From Atrina japonica (Eukaryota > Mollusca > Bivalvia > Pterioida > Pinnidae), in contig BROG01000030.1 of the NCBI GenBank assembly GCA_030159075.1, positions 739,501 through 803,500 of the forward strand: a stretch of DNA of 64,000 bases, in the 5' to 3' direction. A model generated the notes under the pieces. That model was not told where the DNA came from, made no database searches, and saw nothing but the letters and a program-made list of their open reading frames with translations. Shown here piece by piece: positions 10,179 to 20,822 of the stretch. The stretch's first letter is position 1. Every line of letters starts with the position of its first letter. The translations under genes were made by a program, and so were the position numbers.

Positions 10179-11704
10179 ACCAATTATATAACAAGAAAGT
10201 AGGCTAAGTTTTGACACAGAGTATTTTGTCAGGTCCCATAATGGAGATATTATCATTATAACAAAGTAGTTCACATTCATCATTATTAACTTGGCTTGTT
10301 GAGCTTATAGATTCCACTCATTAAACTTTTATAACTCACAGCAGGAAAGAGAAAAATATGACCTACATTTCCTCTCTCAGTGTCAAGACAAATAAATGAG
10401 GCACAAAAGTGCAGAGAGAGAGAACTTATAGTTCATCTTCCTGTTTAAAGAGCACCCTGAGTAAAAAATGAAAATTTCAGTATTTATAATACTTATTACT
10501 CTTTAAAAACATCGAAAACCAGATCAAAATCAGTGCACACATTTCTGAGATATCAGCAAGAAACTGCCAAACTCGCCTTTACAAATGGCTCAAGTAGCCA
10601 AAAAGGGAGTGATGCTTCGTGTGACATCACAGTAGAGACTCTGGTTGTGTAGTACATGCTTCACGATAGGCTTAGTATCAGCTGTGCCTCGGAGTGGACT
10701 AGGCTTAGTATCTGCGGTGCCTCGGGAGTGGATGGCAATTAATACACTTGCTGGTTTGTTGAGTGAATATATCTTTGTGTACACTAATGCAGGAATAATT
10801 GTTTTTAACTATCACAGCTGTAATTTTTATTTGAGAATTTCAATTGAACCATAAAACGGGATTAATTTGTAACTTTTCCTTGTTATGCAATTTAACCCCT
10901 AACCCTAGATAAACTATTAGGAAAATAATGTAAGTTTGTAGTTTAAATGGACTGTAAAATTAAATCTAACATGTCAGTCAATGAAATGTATTTGTTAAGT
11001 GCAATTAAACATGCTTGATGAAGTGTTTGTAATGTACATAAATAATTGCTGATCAGGATGTTCAGTTAAACAGTGACTCATCATCTTACGGAAATGCAAC
11101 TTTTTATGTACCAAATGTATAAAAGAGAAATTGTTGAGTAGTGTTTGAAAGAAAATTGAAAATATATGCAAACCTGCATCATGTATACCACATGTTACAT
11201 AGTGATGGATGACAACAGTTTGTAACAGATCACGTAAATGAATCAAGTGACCTCAAAATATATAACTCAAACGATCATCAAATGTGAGAGGTTGTCAACT
11301 TTCTAACCCAATAAACAAGTTCATGAACCTTCTTTTAGAATCAGAATTAAACATATGCACTTTAAATAAGAGAAAATTCTGTCATGATGCTGTGCTGTTA
11401 TATATTCAGGCACAATTCATTGTAGTAATAAAATATGAATATGAATATTTATGGCCTTACAGTACACAGGGATATCATGATAAATGGGTTTACAGTCTTG
11501 AGAAATGCTCTGGTGTAAATACTTTTTGTTTACATTTCCCTCAAATCCCCGATAAGTGTCATAACCTAAATATCAGTAACATCATTGTTATAAAAATGAT
11601 AAAAATACATGTTGTGATAACTAGGGTGGATGAGTATGATAGAACAAGCAGTTAGAATAAAATCAACTTATATGTACACCTGTATTCCAAGTTTTATCAA
11701 ACAA
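10179..11704. other. Non-coding, no clear feature
   Basis: No gene recognised. The small duplicated phrase ggcttagtatc(a/t)gc(t/g)gtgcctcgg at about 10668-10726 is the only repeat noted. The plus-strand open frame at 11284-11655 (123 codons) has no recognisable domain and looks like chance. Confidence 0.45.
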
Positions 11705-12005
11705 TTTTGAGGAAACTTGTTGCCATGTGCTAGCTTGTATGAAGAAATTAGTGGAATTTGAGGAAACTTGTTGCCATGTGCTAGCTTGTATGAAGAAATT
11801 AGTGGAATTTAGTGTTGCCAAGCTTGTATGAAGAAATTAGTAGAATTTGAGGAAACTTGTTGCCATGTGCTAGCTTGTATGAAGAAATTAGTGGAATTTG
11901 AGGAAACTTGTTGCCATGTGCTAGCTTGTATGAAGAAATTAGTGGAATTTGAGGAAACTTGTTTCCATGTGCTAGCTTGTATGAAGAAATTAGTGGAATT
12001 TGAAT
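11705..12005. repeat. 51-bp minisatellite, about 6 copies
   Basis: The unit reads ttgaggaaacttgttgccat, gtgctagcttgtatg, aagaaattagtggaa. One unit near 11805-11825 is shortened. Since 51 is divisible by 3 the array is open in one frame with a 17-residue period (MKKLVEFEE...), which is an artefact. Confidence 0.95.
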
Positions 12006-12019
12006 TTGAATTTTAAATA

Positions 12020-12172
12020 CTGACAGTGGTTAATGTCCCACTCAACACGTTTACAGTTATATGGTGGTAACCAGCTTAGGTTTCAGTGAGGTCTGAACCC
12101 ATGCTGACCAGAAGTGAGAGACTGTATGGTTCAAAGCATGATGCTCTAACCACTTGGTCACGGAGGCCCAAA
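12020..12172 (-). mobile_element. tRNA-derived SINE, partial
   Basis: Reads tail to head on the plus strand: tatatggtggtaaccagc, gtctgaacccatgctgacca (B-box side), then gctctaaccacttggtcac and ggaggccc, the reverse complement of a tRNA-like head (GACCAAGTGGTTAGAGC). The middle of the body is missing compared with 35736-35990. Confidence 0.7.
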
Positions 12173-12577
12173 AGAATAGTGGACAATGGTTAAAGGCTTT
12201 ATAAATGTTATTAAGAAAATCTTATTATCTTAGGTTTATTTGTATATTTCTGTAATTTGTTTAGTAAGTTTTAACTTATCAACTGTTATAGCCATATTTA
12301 GACTTCTTCATTTCAAAGAATGGTTAAGTCCACTGTTAGATTTCAGGAGTGTAAGATTTAGAATCCAAATTTCACAATTTTACATTAAATATTAACTTGT
12401 TCACTCCTGAATTATGACAGTGGACCATTTTTTTTTTACTGATTTGGGCAATTTTAAATGTGGTCATAGGGGTTGCTATGGTAAAGGCTCTCAAAATTTC
12501 ACTTTAGAGTTAAATTATATTTATGTTTATTACACGATGATGTTAAAATTATATCTTCTTAAAGAACATAAATAACA
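12173..12577. other. Non-coding with decayed TTAA mini-MITE
   Basis: 12392-12476 starts ttaacttgttcactcctgaa and contains aaatgtggtcatagg, matching the TTAA mini-MITE family weakly. Nothing else is seen. Confidence 0.4.
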
Positions 12578-13718
12578 AAACAAGAGGCCCAATGGGCCTT
12601 AATGGTCACCTGAAAAAGATTTGTGTCAATTTTGGTTAAAATTGTCAAAGATGTCTAAAATTGACCCCAAAAACCCCCCTGATATTTTCTGTTTACTTAG
12701 GTGCCTTTGACCTTGATCTTTGACCCCATGACCTTAAATTTTGTCACATGATCCTTAGAATATTCCTAATAACTTTCTCATATATCTTTGTAACAAAAAG
12801 TCAATCGGTTTTAAGTTATTAAGCCATTTGTATAAAACTGTACCCTGTTATTGAAGCGCTCCCTAGTGGCTTGTTTATGGACAGATTCCGTTTTCATTTT
12901 TTTTGGTATTTAACTTGACTTTTTAAAGTCGTAAGTCTTGTTCCACTTTTTTCATTTTTTACCTTTTGAATCCCTACAAAGTTTGGCAAATGACTGATCA
13001 CTCTCATCTAGACGTTTTATTACAACTATCAAAAGGATTATTTTCAAGCATTTTCTTAACTAATACCAGGTACAATTCAATGACAAATGGGAATTAAATG
13101 GACCAAAATGAAATCAATCACAAGGATATTTTTCAATACCTAAATTATAGTCCATAATTTTCTGGAATTTTCTGTTGTAAATATGGACAAAGAAGGAAGG
13201 TAAACAAGTCTGCATGTCATTTGCTGATTTATAAACAGATTTCAATTTCATTTGCAAACTTTGTAAATTCTGACTTTACATTTGTATACCAAATTTGAAA
13301 GAAACTGATTATATGATCACAAAGCCTTGTAAGTATTACCCCCTTTCACTTTGTTAACCCCCTCTTCTTAGGTCCTTACCAAATTTGGTTGAAATCAGTT
13401 CTGTGGTTCTTGAGAAGAAGTTGTTTAAATGGAAAAGTTAACGAATAGATGCATACTTGCCAAGTCTCCCCCATAAATATGGAGACTCCCTATTTTTTAT
13501 GTAAAATTTAGATAATTTCTTCAAGACAAATGCATATCTCATCTATGAAAATTAAAAAAAAATTCCTATTAATTCTTACTAAAATTTAGCGTCTCCCCCC
13601 TGAGATTGAAAAATCTCCCCTACGGACATTTTTCAAGGTTGGCCAGTCTGTGGATGATGATAGACATTGGGCCATAGAAATAGCTCACCTGGTCCTATGG
13701 GTCAGGTGAGCTAAAATA
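12578..13718. mobile_element. GGCCC dispersed element, copy 1 (~1.14 kb)
   Basis: It opens acaagaggcccaatgggcct, with the palindrome GGCCCAATGGGCC, then taatggtcacctg. It closes with a hairpin, tcacctg-gtcctatggg-tcaggtga, followed by gctaaa. The interior carries 'tttgaccttgatctttgacc', 'aaaagtcaatcggtttt' and 'gttattaagcc', shared with copy 2. There is no open frame of note, so it is non-autonomous. Similar elements are common in bivalve genomes. The terminal hairpin followed by CTAA is reminiscent of a Helitron 3' end (hairpin plus CTRR), but I cannot establish the class. Confidence 0.65.
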
Positions 13719-13788
13719 CAGTAAACTGCATTGTTTAAGAAACTGTATCCCTAATTACAACACAACTGGTGGAGAAAGACTATGGCAC

Positions 13789-13877
13789 TTAACTCATTCA
13801 CCCCTATAGCACATTTGGACTAATCTAAGTCATTGCTTTATAGATGAGTCCATTGTTTTTCAGGGGTTGATGAGTTC
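13789..13877. mobile_element. TTAA mini-MITE
   Basis: 89 bp from ttaactcattcacccctat to caggggttgatgagtt. The two ends are inverted repeats and the left end begins TTAA. The middle holds cacatttggactaatctaag and gagtccattgtttttcag, seen in the copies at 57014 and 59241 and, inverted, at 52463. Confidence 0.7.
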
Positions 13878-14031
13878 TGGTGCTTAGTCATTTCTCTATG
13901 TAACCTATATCAATTCCATGCAGAAAAATGTAAAATTGTAGGCTTGTTATTGGAATTATTTTTAGTCCATGTTGTGATATTTAACTGATCAAGTAACTAC
14001 CAAAAAAAAAATTATAATAATAATAAAAAAA

Positions 14032-15035
14032 ACAAGAGGCCCAATGGGCCTTGACAGTCACCTGAGCTCAACACAATTAGCTCCCATAAGCACTACCATG
14101 ACAATAACTACCCTGTGGACTTTTTTGTATGTGCTGTTTGTGTGCTGAAGATTCCTGCTTCTTTCACTTTTACTGTATCTCTGATACATTTCAAGACAAT
14201 GTCAATAAACAGTCCAAAACACGAAAATCTACTTAAAGGGGAAATAACTCCCATTGTAGACCTTTGTGTGCTGAACATTTTGCTTCTTTCACTTTCTCTC
14301 TATCTATTATACTTCACAAGATAATAAGACAAAACTGTCCAAAACATAAAATTTACAAAAAAGAGGAAATAACTCCCATTAGATTCGACCCAGCAATTTC
14401 GTCTCTATGGACTTTTTTTTCTAGATCTTTGCATACTGAACATGTTTGCTTCTTTCACTTTCTCTCTATCTATTATACTTTTCAAGATATATTAAAACCT
14501 GCATATAGGGGCCACTCAAGGGACCATAAAATATTGGCCTTTATGTGCATGTGATCCTTATACACAGGTTTAAGTTAATTGAAGTAAGAAGTCATGGTAC
14601 TTTTCAAAACTGGCCTTTATAGATAGGCAATCCTAAAATAGATATAGAGGTGGCTCCTATAGCAGGTTTTACTGTAATTTGACAAAAAAGTCCAAAACAT
14701 GAGAAATCTACTAAAACGGGAAAATAACTCCCATAAGGTGCGACCAGACATTTTTAGCCCTGTTGACTTTTTATGTAGATCTTTGCATGCTGAACATTTT
14801 TACATCTTTTACTTTTACTCTAGCTAATATACTTATCAAGACAATGTCAAAAAACATGAAAAACCCATATTACTTAGGTATCTGTGACATTGACCTTTGA
14901 CCCCGTGACTTTGAAATTTTGTCAAAATGATCCTTAGATCATTCCTCACAACTTTTTTTATATATCTTTGTATACAAAAAGTCAATCAGTTTTGAGTTAT
15001 TAAATAATTTGTAATACAGTTGTATCCCTATAAGA
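14032..15035. mobile_element. GGCCC dispersed element, copy 2
   Basis: It opens acaagaggcccaatgggcct like copy 1, then has a local ~110-130-bp repeat (cttctttcactttctctct and gggaaataactccca, three to four times). It rejoins copy 1 with 'tttgaccccgtgac', 'tgatccttagatcattcctc' and 'aaaaagtcaatcagttttga'. The right end is less clear than in copy 1. It is interrupted by a pogo-type MITE at 14490-14674. The short open frames are not convincing genes. Confidence 0.6.
14490..14674. mobile_element. Pogo-type MITE nested in GGCCC copy 2
   Basis: The left end is decayed (attaaaacctgcatatag, then gggccactcaagg); the right end is intact (cctatagcaggttttactg) and followed by ta. The order of interior motifs (gatccttatacacagg, ctggcctttatagatagg) is the reverse complement of 3184-3362, so the same family is inserted in the opposite orientation. 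Confidence 0.7.
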
Positions 15036-15813
15036 TTATATGACAGAGAGGCAGGGAAGGAGCCCGGTAATGCATTTGCTTCATTATTAATATCTTTATT
15101 TGTGGTATTTCACCTACAGCAGATGCCTACGCGTAAAAGATTTTATTCTGCATTTAGAAGTCACATTGACATTTTAAATAATCAAAATCTCAGCAGATTA
15201 AATGTGGAATATTATGAACAACCGTTTCAGAAGATTTCAGTATCAGGCATGTTGAAGTTTTCTGCTATTATAGGAAATACAAATGACGTCAAAATTGTAA
15301 CATTATGTCTTAGGTGTCCAATTACGGGAAATTTGATTATTTTCCTGTGTTTTAAAGGAGTGCCAATCAAACTGAGAGAAAATATTGACAAACGTGTAAC
15401 AATAGCTGATTCCTTACACAGAATTCTTTGACCCACTCCTTGTGAACTATGTCTTACAAAGCTAGATACCCAGAATTCAATAGGTTACACAGAATGAAAT
15501 ATAAATCAATTTCTCAGACATCAACACTGTTACAATTCTAGAAATAAACTGAGAGAAATGAAAGTGATAGAGAAAGGAGAAAAAATCTTGAAAAAGATGG
15601 AATAAAAATCCTGTATCTAACATTATAGATGGGTGAAAGAAATATAAAAAAAAAAAACCATATTTATAAATAGACACTGATGAATAGATATATGGACCCC
15701 ACAAAACCATAAACAGAATCAAAACAAAACAAACAAAAATACACACACTCATAATATATATAAAGCAAATGTGAAATATAGAGCAGTCACATTAAAACAA
15801 AAGTATGTAAATT
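15036..15813. other. PDE4 intron start; unassigned open frame and CRE site
   Basis: This is the intron immediately 3' of the UCR1 exon on the minus strand. It holds a perfect TGACGTCA at 15284-15291. A plus-strand open frame of 109 codons at 15102-15431 has no domain I recognise and no partner exons, so I do not call it a gene. Confidence 0.45.
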
Positions 15814-15819
15814 ACTTAC
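15814..15819 (-). other. 5' splice site of PDE4 UCR1 exon
   Basis: On the minus strand the exon ends ...CGAGAAAG and the intron begins GTAAGTAATT, a consensus metazoan donor. It leaves phase 2 (two bases, AG, of a split codon). Confidence 0.85.
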
Positions 15820-16091
15820 CTTTCTCGTGTAGACTGTACATTTGTCAGCAGAATATAATTATTGCGTACGCTTCGTAAACTTGCCAAAATCTGAGCAAAT
15901 GGAGTAACAATCAAATCATCAGCATGTCTGGAATTAAAACAAGTAGAAAAACGACGATTAGTACTTCTATCTCGTTGTTTTTGTTTACTTCCAATACTAC
16001 AACCATTACTTTTAAAATGTGGTGTAAGATACTGTACAATTTTCTGCATTTTACCACCAGCACCGCTACTCGTTTTCACTTTAGAACTCAT
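15820..16091 (-). CDS. PDE4 cAMP phosphodiesterase, UCR1-containing exon (5' part only)
   Basis: This exon encodes part of a cAMP-specific PDE4 (dunce-type) enzyme, which hydrolyses cAMP to 5'-AMP. Residues 56-90 of the open frame ([20 protein letters not shown] onward, then RNNYILLTN) match the start of UCR1, the module that with UCR2 controls dimerisation and PKA activation of long isoforms. Human PDE4s read nearly the same ([10 protein letters not shown](V/I)LASLR). The frame opens at an ATG at 16091, the first after an in-frame TAG 27 nt upstream. Residues 1-55 are basic and Ser-rich and include R-R-F-S, a PKA-type site like the RRES site of mammalian UCR1. Codon use is clean. Inside it, TTTTAATTCCAG|A at 15928 is a good acceptor, so the exon may also be only 15820-15927 (108 nt, phase 2 in and out) when spliced from upstream. 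UCR2 and catalytic exons are not in the window. Confidence 0.9.
15928..15947 (-). other. Potential internal 3' splice site in PDE4 exon
   Basis: The minus strand reads CTACTTGTTTTAATTCCAG before A-CAT-GCT-GAT (His-Ala-Asp). It is a pyrimidine-rich acceptor exactly where PDE4 homology begins, matching the place where alternative 5' exons join UCR1 in animal PDE4 genes. It would accept phase 2. Confidence 0.65.
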
Positions 16092-16131
16092 GATGATTGA
16101 GTACTTTTTCTTCCACTATTTCCTTTCCGTT

Positions 16132-16140
16132 ACTTTATAT
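16132..16140 (-). promoter_or_regulatory. TATA-like motif upstream of PDE4 ATG
   Basis: The minus strand reads ATATAAAGT, about 41 nt upstream of the ATG at 16091. It could serve a local promoter for the read-through first exon, but such motifs are common in AT-rich DNA. Confidence 0.3.
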
Positions 16141-17782
16141 TTGTATTTTGGAATGGCACACGTACAATCAAGTTTATCGCCACTACACTATCCATGGCTC
16201 AAATGACCAGATTTATTTGACCAAGTTATAATTTGTTTTATATTTTAGGAGAATCATGAATTTCCATTTTGACTACAAATGCTGTGAAAGTCAATTGAAC
16301 CATCATCACAGAATAGCCATATTTTCACTGACTGAAGTTACTTTCAATAAATGCTTTATGTAGCACACAAATTTCATCCATGGTGAATGGCATCCATCTT
16401 AGTATCATTTCATTAACACAACTGACAGAAAAAAACGGACAATTTGTACGAATATTTCAAGAATTCCTATAGAATTACAACTGGAATATAAATGCGAACA
16501 TTTTCGCTAAATTTGGATAGTTTACGATTTTTGTGATAAACAGTGCCGGCTAGACTATCAGAAAAAGATCAATATTTGGTTCTATAGCAGCATCATGTTG
16601 AATTATAATTCCGTACATATACACTTATTATCACTTTGTGTGGCATGACTCTGTGCGTTGTACTTGGGCAAGTTAAAGGAAGTGCTTGTCCTAACGATGT
16701 CAGGAAATTACACAAAAGCATTATTACATGTCTTGATTTTCAGTATGAAATTTTTTGCTTTTAGATTCTTCAGATTAATTCTATTTTTAGCTGTAACACA
16801 GAAAATCATTTTGAAGTGCATCTTCTATTTCAGTCTGTGTAGACTTTTCGTCCTGCAAGTTGCCGAGATAAAGCAAAATACAAAATCTACTCTTGTTATG
16901 TAAAGACACAGATGCTTGTTTTAGATGAAGCATGGAGACCAAGGTCACAAATTTAAATAAAAACAAATCCCACGTGGCTACCAGTGAAACCGAAAGTGAT
17001 TACCAACAAATCAGTTGCACATTTGATTTGTTTTGTGTAACACTATTTACAACTATAATGGTATACTTTCTATACACGTAGGTTTGACATGAATTACTTT
17101 TGTATAGTATAGAAGCTGATTAAACACAATACTTTGGAAAACATCCAGTTATTAAGTTCATGACACCACCAAGTATTATTATAGTTTCATTTTTCTCTCT
17201 CATGATAGCAGAGAATTATAGCCCTCATTTTGATGTAATTATTACATGTCTCTGTACATACAAATTACATCATATCATGCGAGCTCGGAGATTTAACAAA
17301 AACCACATCTTATCCGCAGTGAATCATATTCTATACCTCGTCTCATTCTATAACCCATACTCTCTCACTCCTGACTTACAGTCGGTATCAAAAGCCTGGT
17401 GTATCAGATTAACTTTTATCTTTGAGCTACTTTATTTTTGTACTACACTGGTATAGAAACCTATTTATCTTATTTTCTATAAGGATTTGCTATGATATAT
17501 TAAGCTTCCATTTATTTAAAACACAAGTTTTTGATCTTGTCAAAGTCTCATTAACAATGACACTGTTTATTATCTTGCAGATGTATATTATCTTACTTAT
17601 TATCTCCCTTGAAATTTTTGCACGTGTGTGTGTATATGTAATATACATTTGTTAAGTTCTTTACTTCTTTTTTTTTTAAAACAACAATCCTCTTATTTAT
17701 ATTTCAAATTTAGAAATCCACAAATGTTCAATAACATTTCTGTCGTCTGATTATATAACATACCGATGCATTCTATATGTGG
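16141..17782. other. PDE4 5' flank/intron, no clear feature
   Basis: No further exon recognised. The open frames at 16658-16903 and 17160-17655 on the plus strand are rich in Phe, Leu, Ile and Tyr, as expected for chance frames in AT-rich DNA. Confidence 0.5.
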
Positions 17783-18925
17783 CTATTATTCAGGGGAGGT
17801 AATATGTGACCATGTCTTCAGGGGAGAAAATATGTGGTCATGTCTTCAGGGGAGGTAATATGTGGCTATGTCTTCAGGGGAGTTAATATGTGGCTATGTA
17901 TTCTGGGGAGGTAATATGTGGCTATGTATTCAGGGGAGGTAATATGTGGCTATGTATTCAGGGGAGTTAATATGTGGCTATGTATTCAGGGGAGGTAATA
18001 TGTGGCTATGTATTCAGGGGAGTTAATATGTGGCTATGTATTCAGGGGAGTTAATATGTGGCTATGTATTCAGGGGAGGTAATATGTGGCTATGTATTCA
18101 GGGGAGTTACTAAGTGGCTATGTATTCAGGGAAAGTAATATGTGCCTATGTATTCAAGGGAGGTAATATATGGCTATGTATTCAGGGGAGTTAATATGTG
18201 GCTATGTATTCAGGGAAGTTAATATGTGGCTATGTATTCAGGGGAGTTAATATATGGCTATGTATTCAAGGAAGGTAATATATGCCTATGTATTCAAGGG
18301 AAAGTAATATGTGCCTATGTATTCAAGGGAGGTAATATGTGCCTATGTATTCAAGGGATGTAATATATGGCTATGTATTCAGGGGAGGTAATATATGGCT
18401 ATGTATTCAGGGGAGGTAATATGTGGTCATGTATTCAGGGGAGTTAATATGTGGCTATGTATTCAAGGGAGGTAATATGTGGCTATGTATTCAGGGGAGT
18501 TAAAATGTGGCTATGTATTCAAGGGAGGTAATATGTAGCTATGTATTCAGGGGAGGTAATATGTGCCTATATATTCAAGGGAGGTAATATATGGCTATGT
18601 ATTCAAGGGAGTTAATATCTGGCTATGTATTCATGGGAAGTAATATGTGCCTATGTATTCAAGGGAGGTAATATGTGCCTATGTATTAATGAGAAGTAAT
18701 ATGTGCCTATGTATTCAAGGGAGGTAATGTGTGGCTATGTATTCAGGGGAGTTAATATGTGGCTATGTATTCATGGGAAGTAATATGTGCCTATATATTC
18801 AAGGGAGGTAATATGTGCCTATGTATTCATGAGAAGTAATATGTGCCTATGTATTCAAGGGAGGTAATATGTGACTATGTATGCAAGGGAAGTAATACTT
18901 GGCTATGTATTCTGGGGAGGTAATA
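17783..18925. repeat. 28-bp minisatellite, about 40 copies
   Basis: The unit is approximately ggggaggtaatatgtggcta then tgtattca, with a fixed 28-bp spacing. Variants alternate ggggaggtaat, ggggagttaat and aagggaggtaat, and gtggct versus gtgcct. The 3' half is enriched in gtgcctatgtattcaaggga units, suggesting local homogenisation. Confidence 0.95.
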
Positions 18926-19283
18926 TGTTATATTCTCTTAATTTTTTTCAGAGATTTATTTCATAACTTAAATGATTCAAAATTCAAACTAACGTTCCTC
19001 TTTTTTATACATAAACACTGCAACAGATAAAAAGGCTGATAAAGTATTGACTGCTTTATAGGTAGAGAAACAAATAAAAATCTCAGAAGCCAAGTGTGAA
19101 ACATATAAAACTACTTATGTTCCAATTTTTAAAACTTTTTTTTTTTTTGGAGATTTTTGAGAGTTGATAAATTGACTATGTAACTAAATTACCTATCTGT
19201 ACAACCTGATAAATCAGTTGTTGTTTGATGCAATAAAACAGCATCTTGACCTAATTACAGAGATATGTGATATAATAAACTTG
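18926..19283. other. Spacer between two arrays
   Basis: AT-rich spacer with a poly-T run at about 19136-19148. Nothing else is seen. Confidence 0.5.
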
Positions 19284-20822
19284 TCATCTGACTAAGATAG
19301 TCCATACAGATTTATGAGTAATAGACCTACACAGTCTGACTAAGATAGTCCATACAGATTTATAAGTAATAGACCTACACAGTCTGACTAAGATAGTCCA
19401 TACAGATTTATAAGTAATAGACCTACACAGTCTAAGAATGTCCATACAAATTTTTGTTATAAACCTACATAGTCTGACTAAGGTAGTCCATACAGATTTA
19501 TAAGTAATAGATCTACATACTCTGACTAAGGTAATCCATACAGATTTATAAGTGATAGACCTACATAGTCTGACTAAGGTAATCCATACAGATTTATAAG
19601 TGATAGACCTACATAGTCTGACTAAGGTAATCCATACAGATTTATAAGTGATAGACCTACACAGTCTGACTAAGGTAATCCATACAGATTTATAAGTAAT
19701 AGATCTACATAGTCTGACTAAGGTAATCCATACAGATTTATAAGTGATAGAATTACATACTCTGACTAAGGTAATCCATACAGATTTATAAGTGATAGAC
19801 CTACAGTGTCTGACTAAGATAGCCCATACATATTTATAAGTGATAGATCTACATAGTCTGACTAAGGTAATCCATACAGATTTATAAGTGATAGAATTAC
19901 ATACTCTGACTAAGGTAATCCATACAGATTTATAAGTGATAGACCTACACAGTCTGACTAAGGTAATCCATACAGATTTATAAGTAATAGACTTACATAG
20001 TCTGACTAAGGTAATCCATACAGATTTATAAGTGATAGAATTACATACTCTGACTAAGGTAATCCATACAGATTTATAAGTGATAGACCTACATAGTCTG
20101 ACTAAGGTAGTCCATACAGATTTATAAGTGATAGATCTACATAGTCTGACTAAGGTAGTCCATACAGATTTATAAGTGATAGACCTACATACTCAGACTA
20201 AGGTAATCCATACAGATTTATAAGTGATAGACCTACATAGTCTGACTAAGGTAATCCATACAGATTTATAAGTGATAAACCTACATAGTCTGACTGAGGT
20301 AATCCATACAGATTTATAAGTAATAGACCTACATACTCTGACTAAGGTAATCCATACAGATTTATAAGTGATAGACTTACATAGTCTGACTAAGGTAATC
20401 CATACAGATTTATAAGTGATAGACCTACATGTACATAGTCTGACTAGGGTAGTCAATACAGATTTATAGGTGATAGACCTACAGTGTCTGACTAAGGTAG
20501 TCAATACAGATTTATAGGTGATAGACCTACATAGTCTGACTAAGGTAATCCATACAGATTTATAGAGGATAGACCTACATAGTCTGACTAAGGTAATCCA
20601 TACAGATTTATAAGTGATAGACCTACACAGTCTGACTAAGGTAATCCATACAGATTTATAAGTAATAGATATACATACTCTGACTAAGGTAGTCCATACA
20701 GATTTATAAGTGATAGACCTACATAGTCTGACTAAGGTAGTCCATACAGATTTATAAGTGATAGACCTACATAGTCTGACTAAGGTAGCCCATACAGATT
20801 TATAAGTGATAGACCTACATGT
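19284..20822. repeat. 48-bp minisatellite, about 32 copies
   Basis: The unit is ctgactaaggtaatccatac, agatttataagtgatagacc, tacatagt. The period is 48 bp, with common single-base variants (gtagtcc, atagtcc, gaattacatac). Being divisible by 3, it gives a 16-residue periodic minus-strand frame (SITYKSVWITLVRLCR) that is an artefact. Confidence 0.95.

Noticed and set aside
11284..11655. 123-codon plus-strand open frame
   Set aside because: No recognised domain; composition like chance translation of AT-rich DNA.
15102..15431. 109-codon plus-strand open frame next to the PDE4 exon
   Set aside because: No domain recognised, no splice partners, antisense to the PDE4 intron.
1..15813. Downstream PDE4 exons (UCR2, catalytic domain)
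   Set aside because: I looked for the conserved DWCLDQLE, HDVDHPG and similar blocks on the minus strand and found none; they probably lie outside the window.
17783..18925. CRISPR-like regular repeats
   Set aside because: The 28-bp units are directly adjacent with no unique spacers, and the genome is eukaryotic; it is a minisatellite. The same applies to the other arrays.
20193..20504. 103-codon minus-strand frame
   Set aside because: A 48-bp repeat gives an exact 16-residue period.
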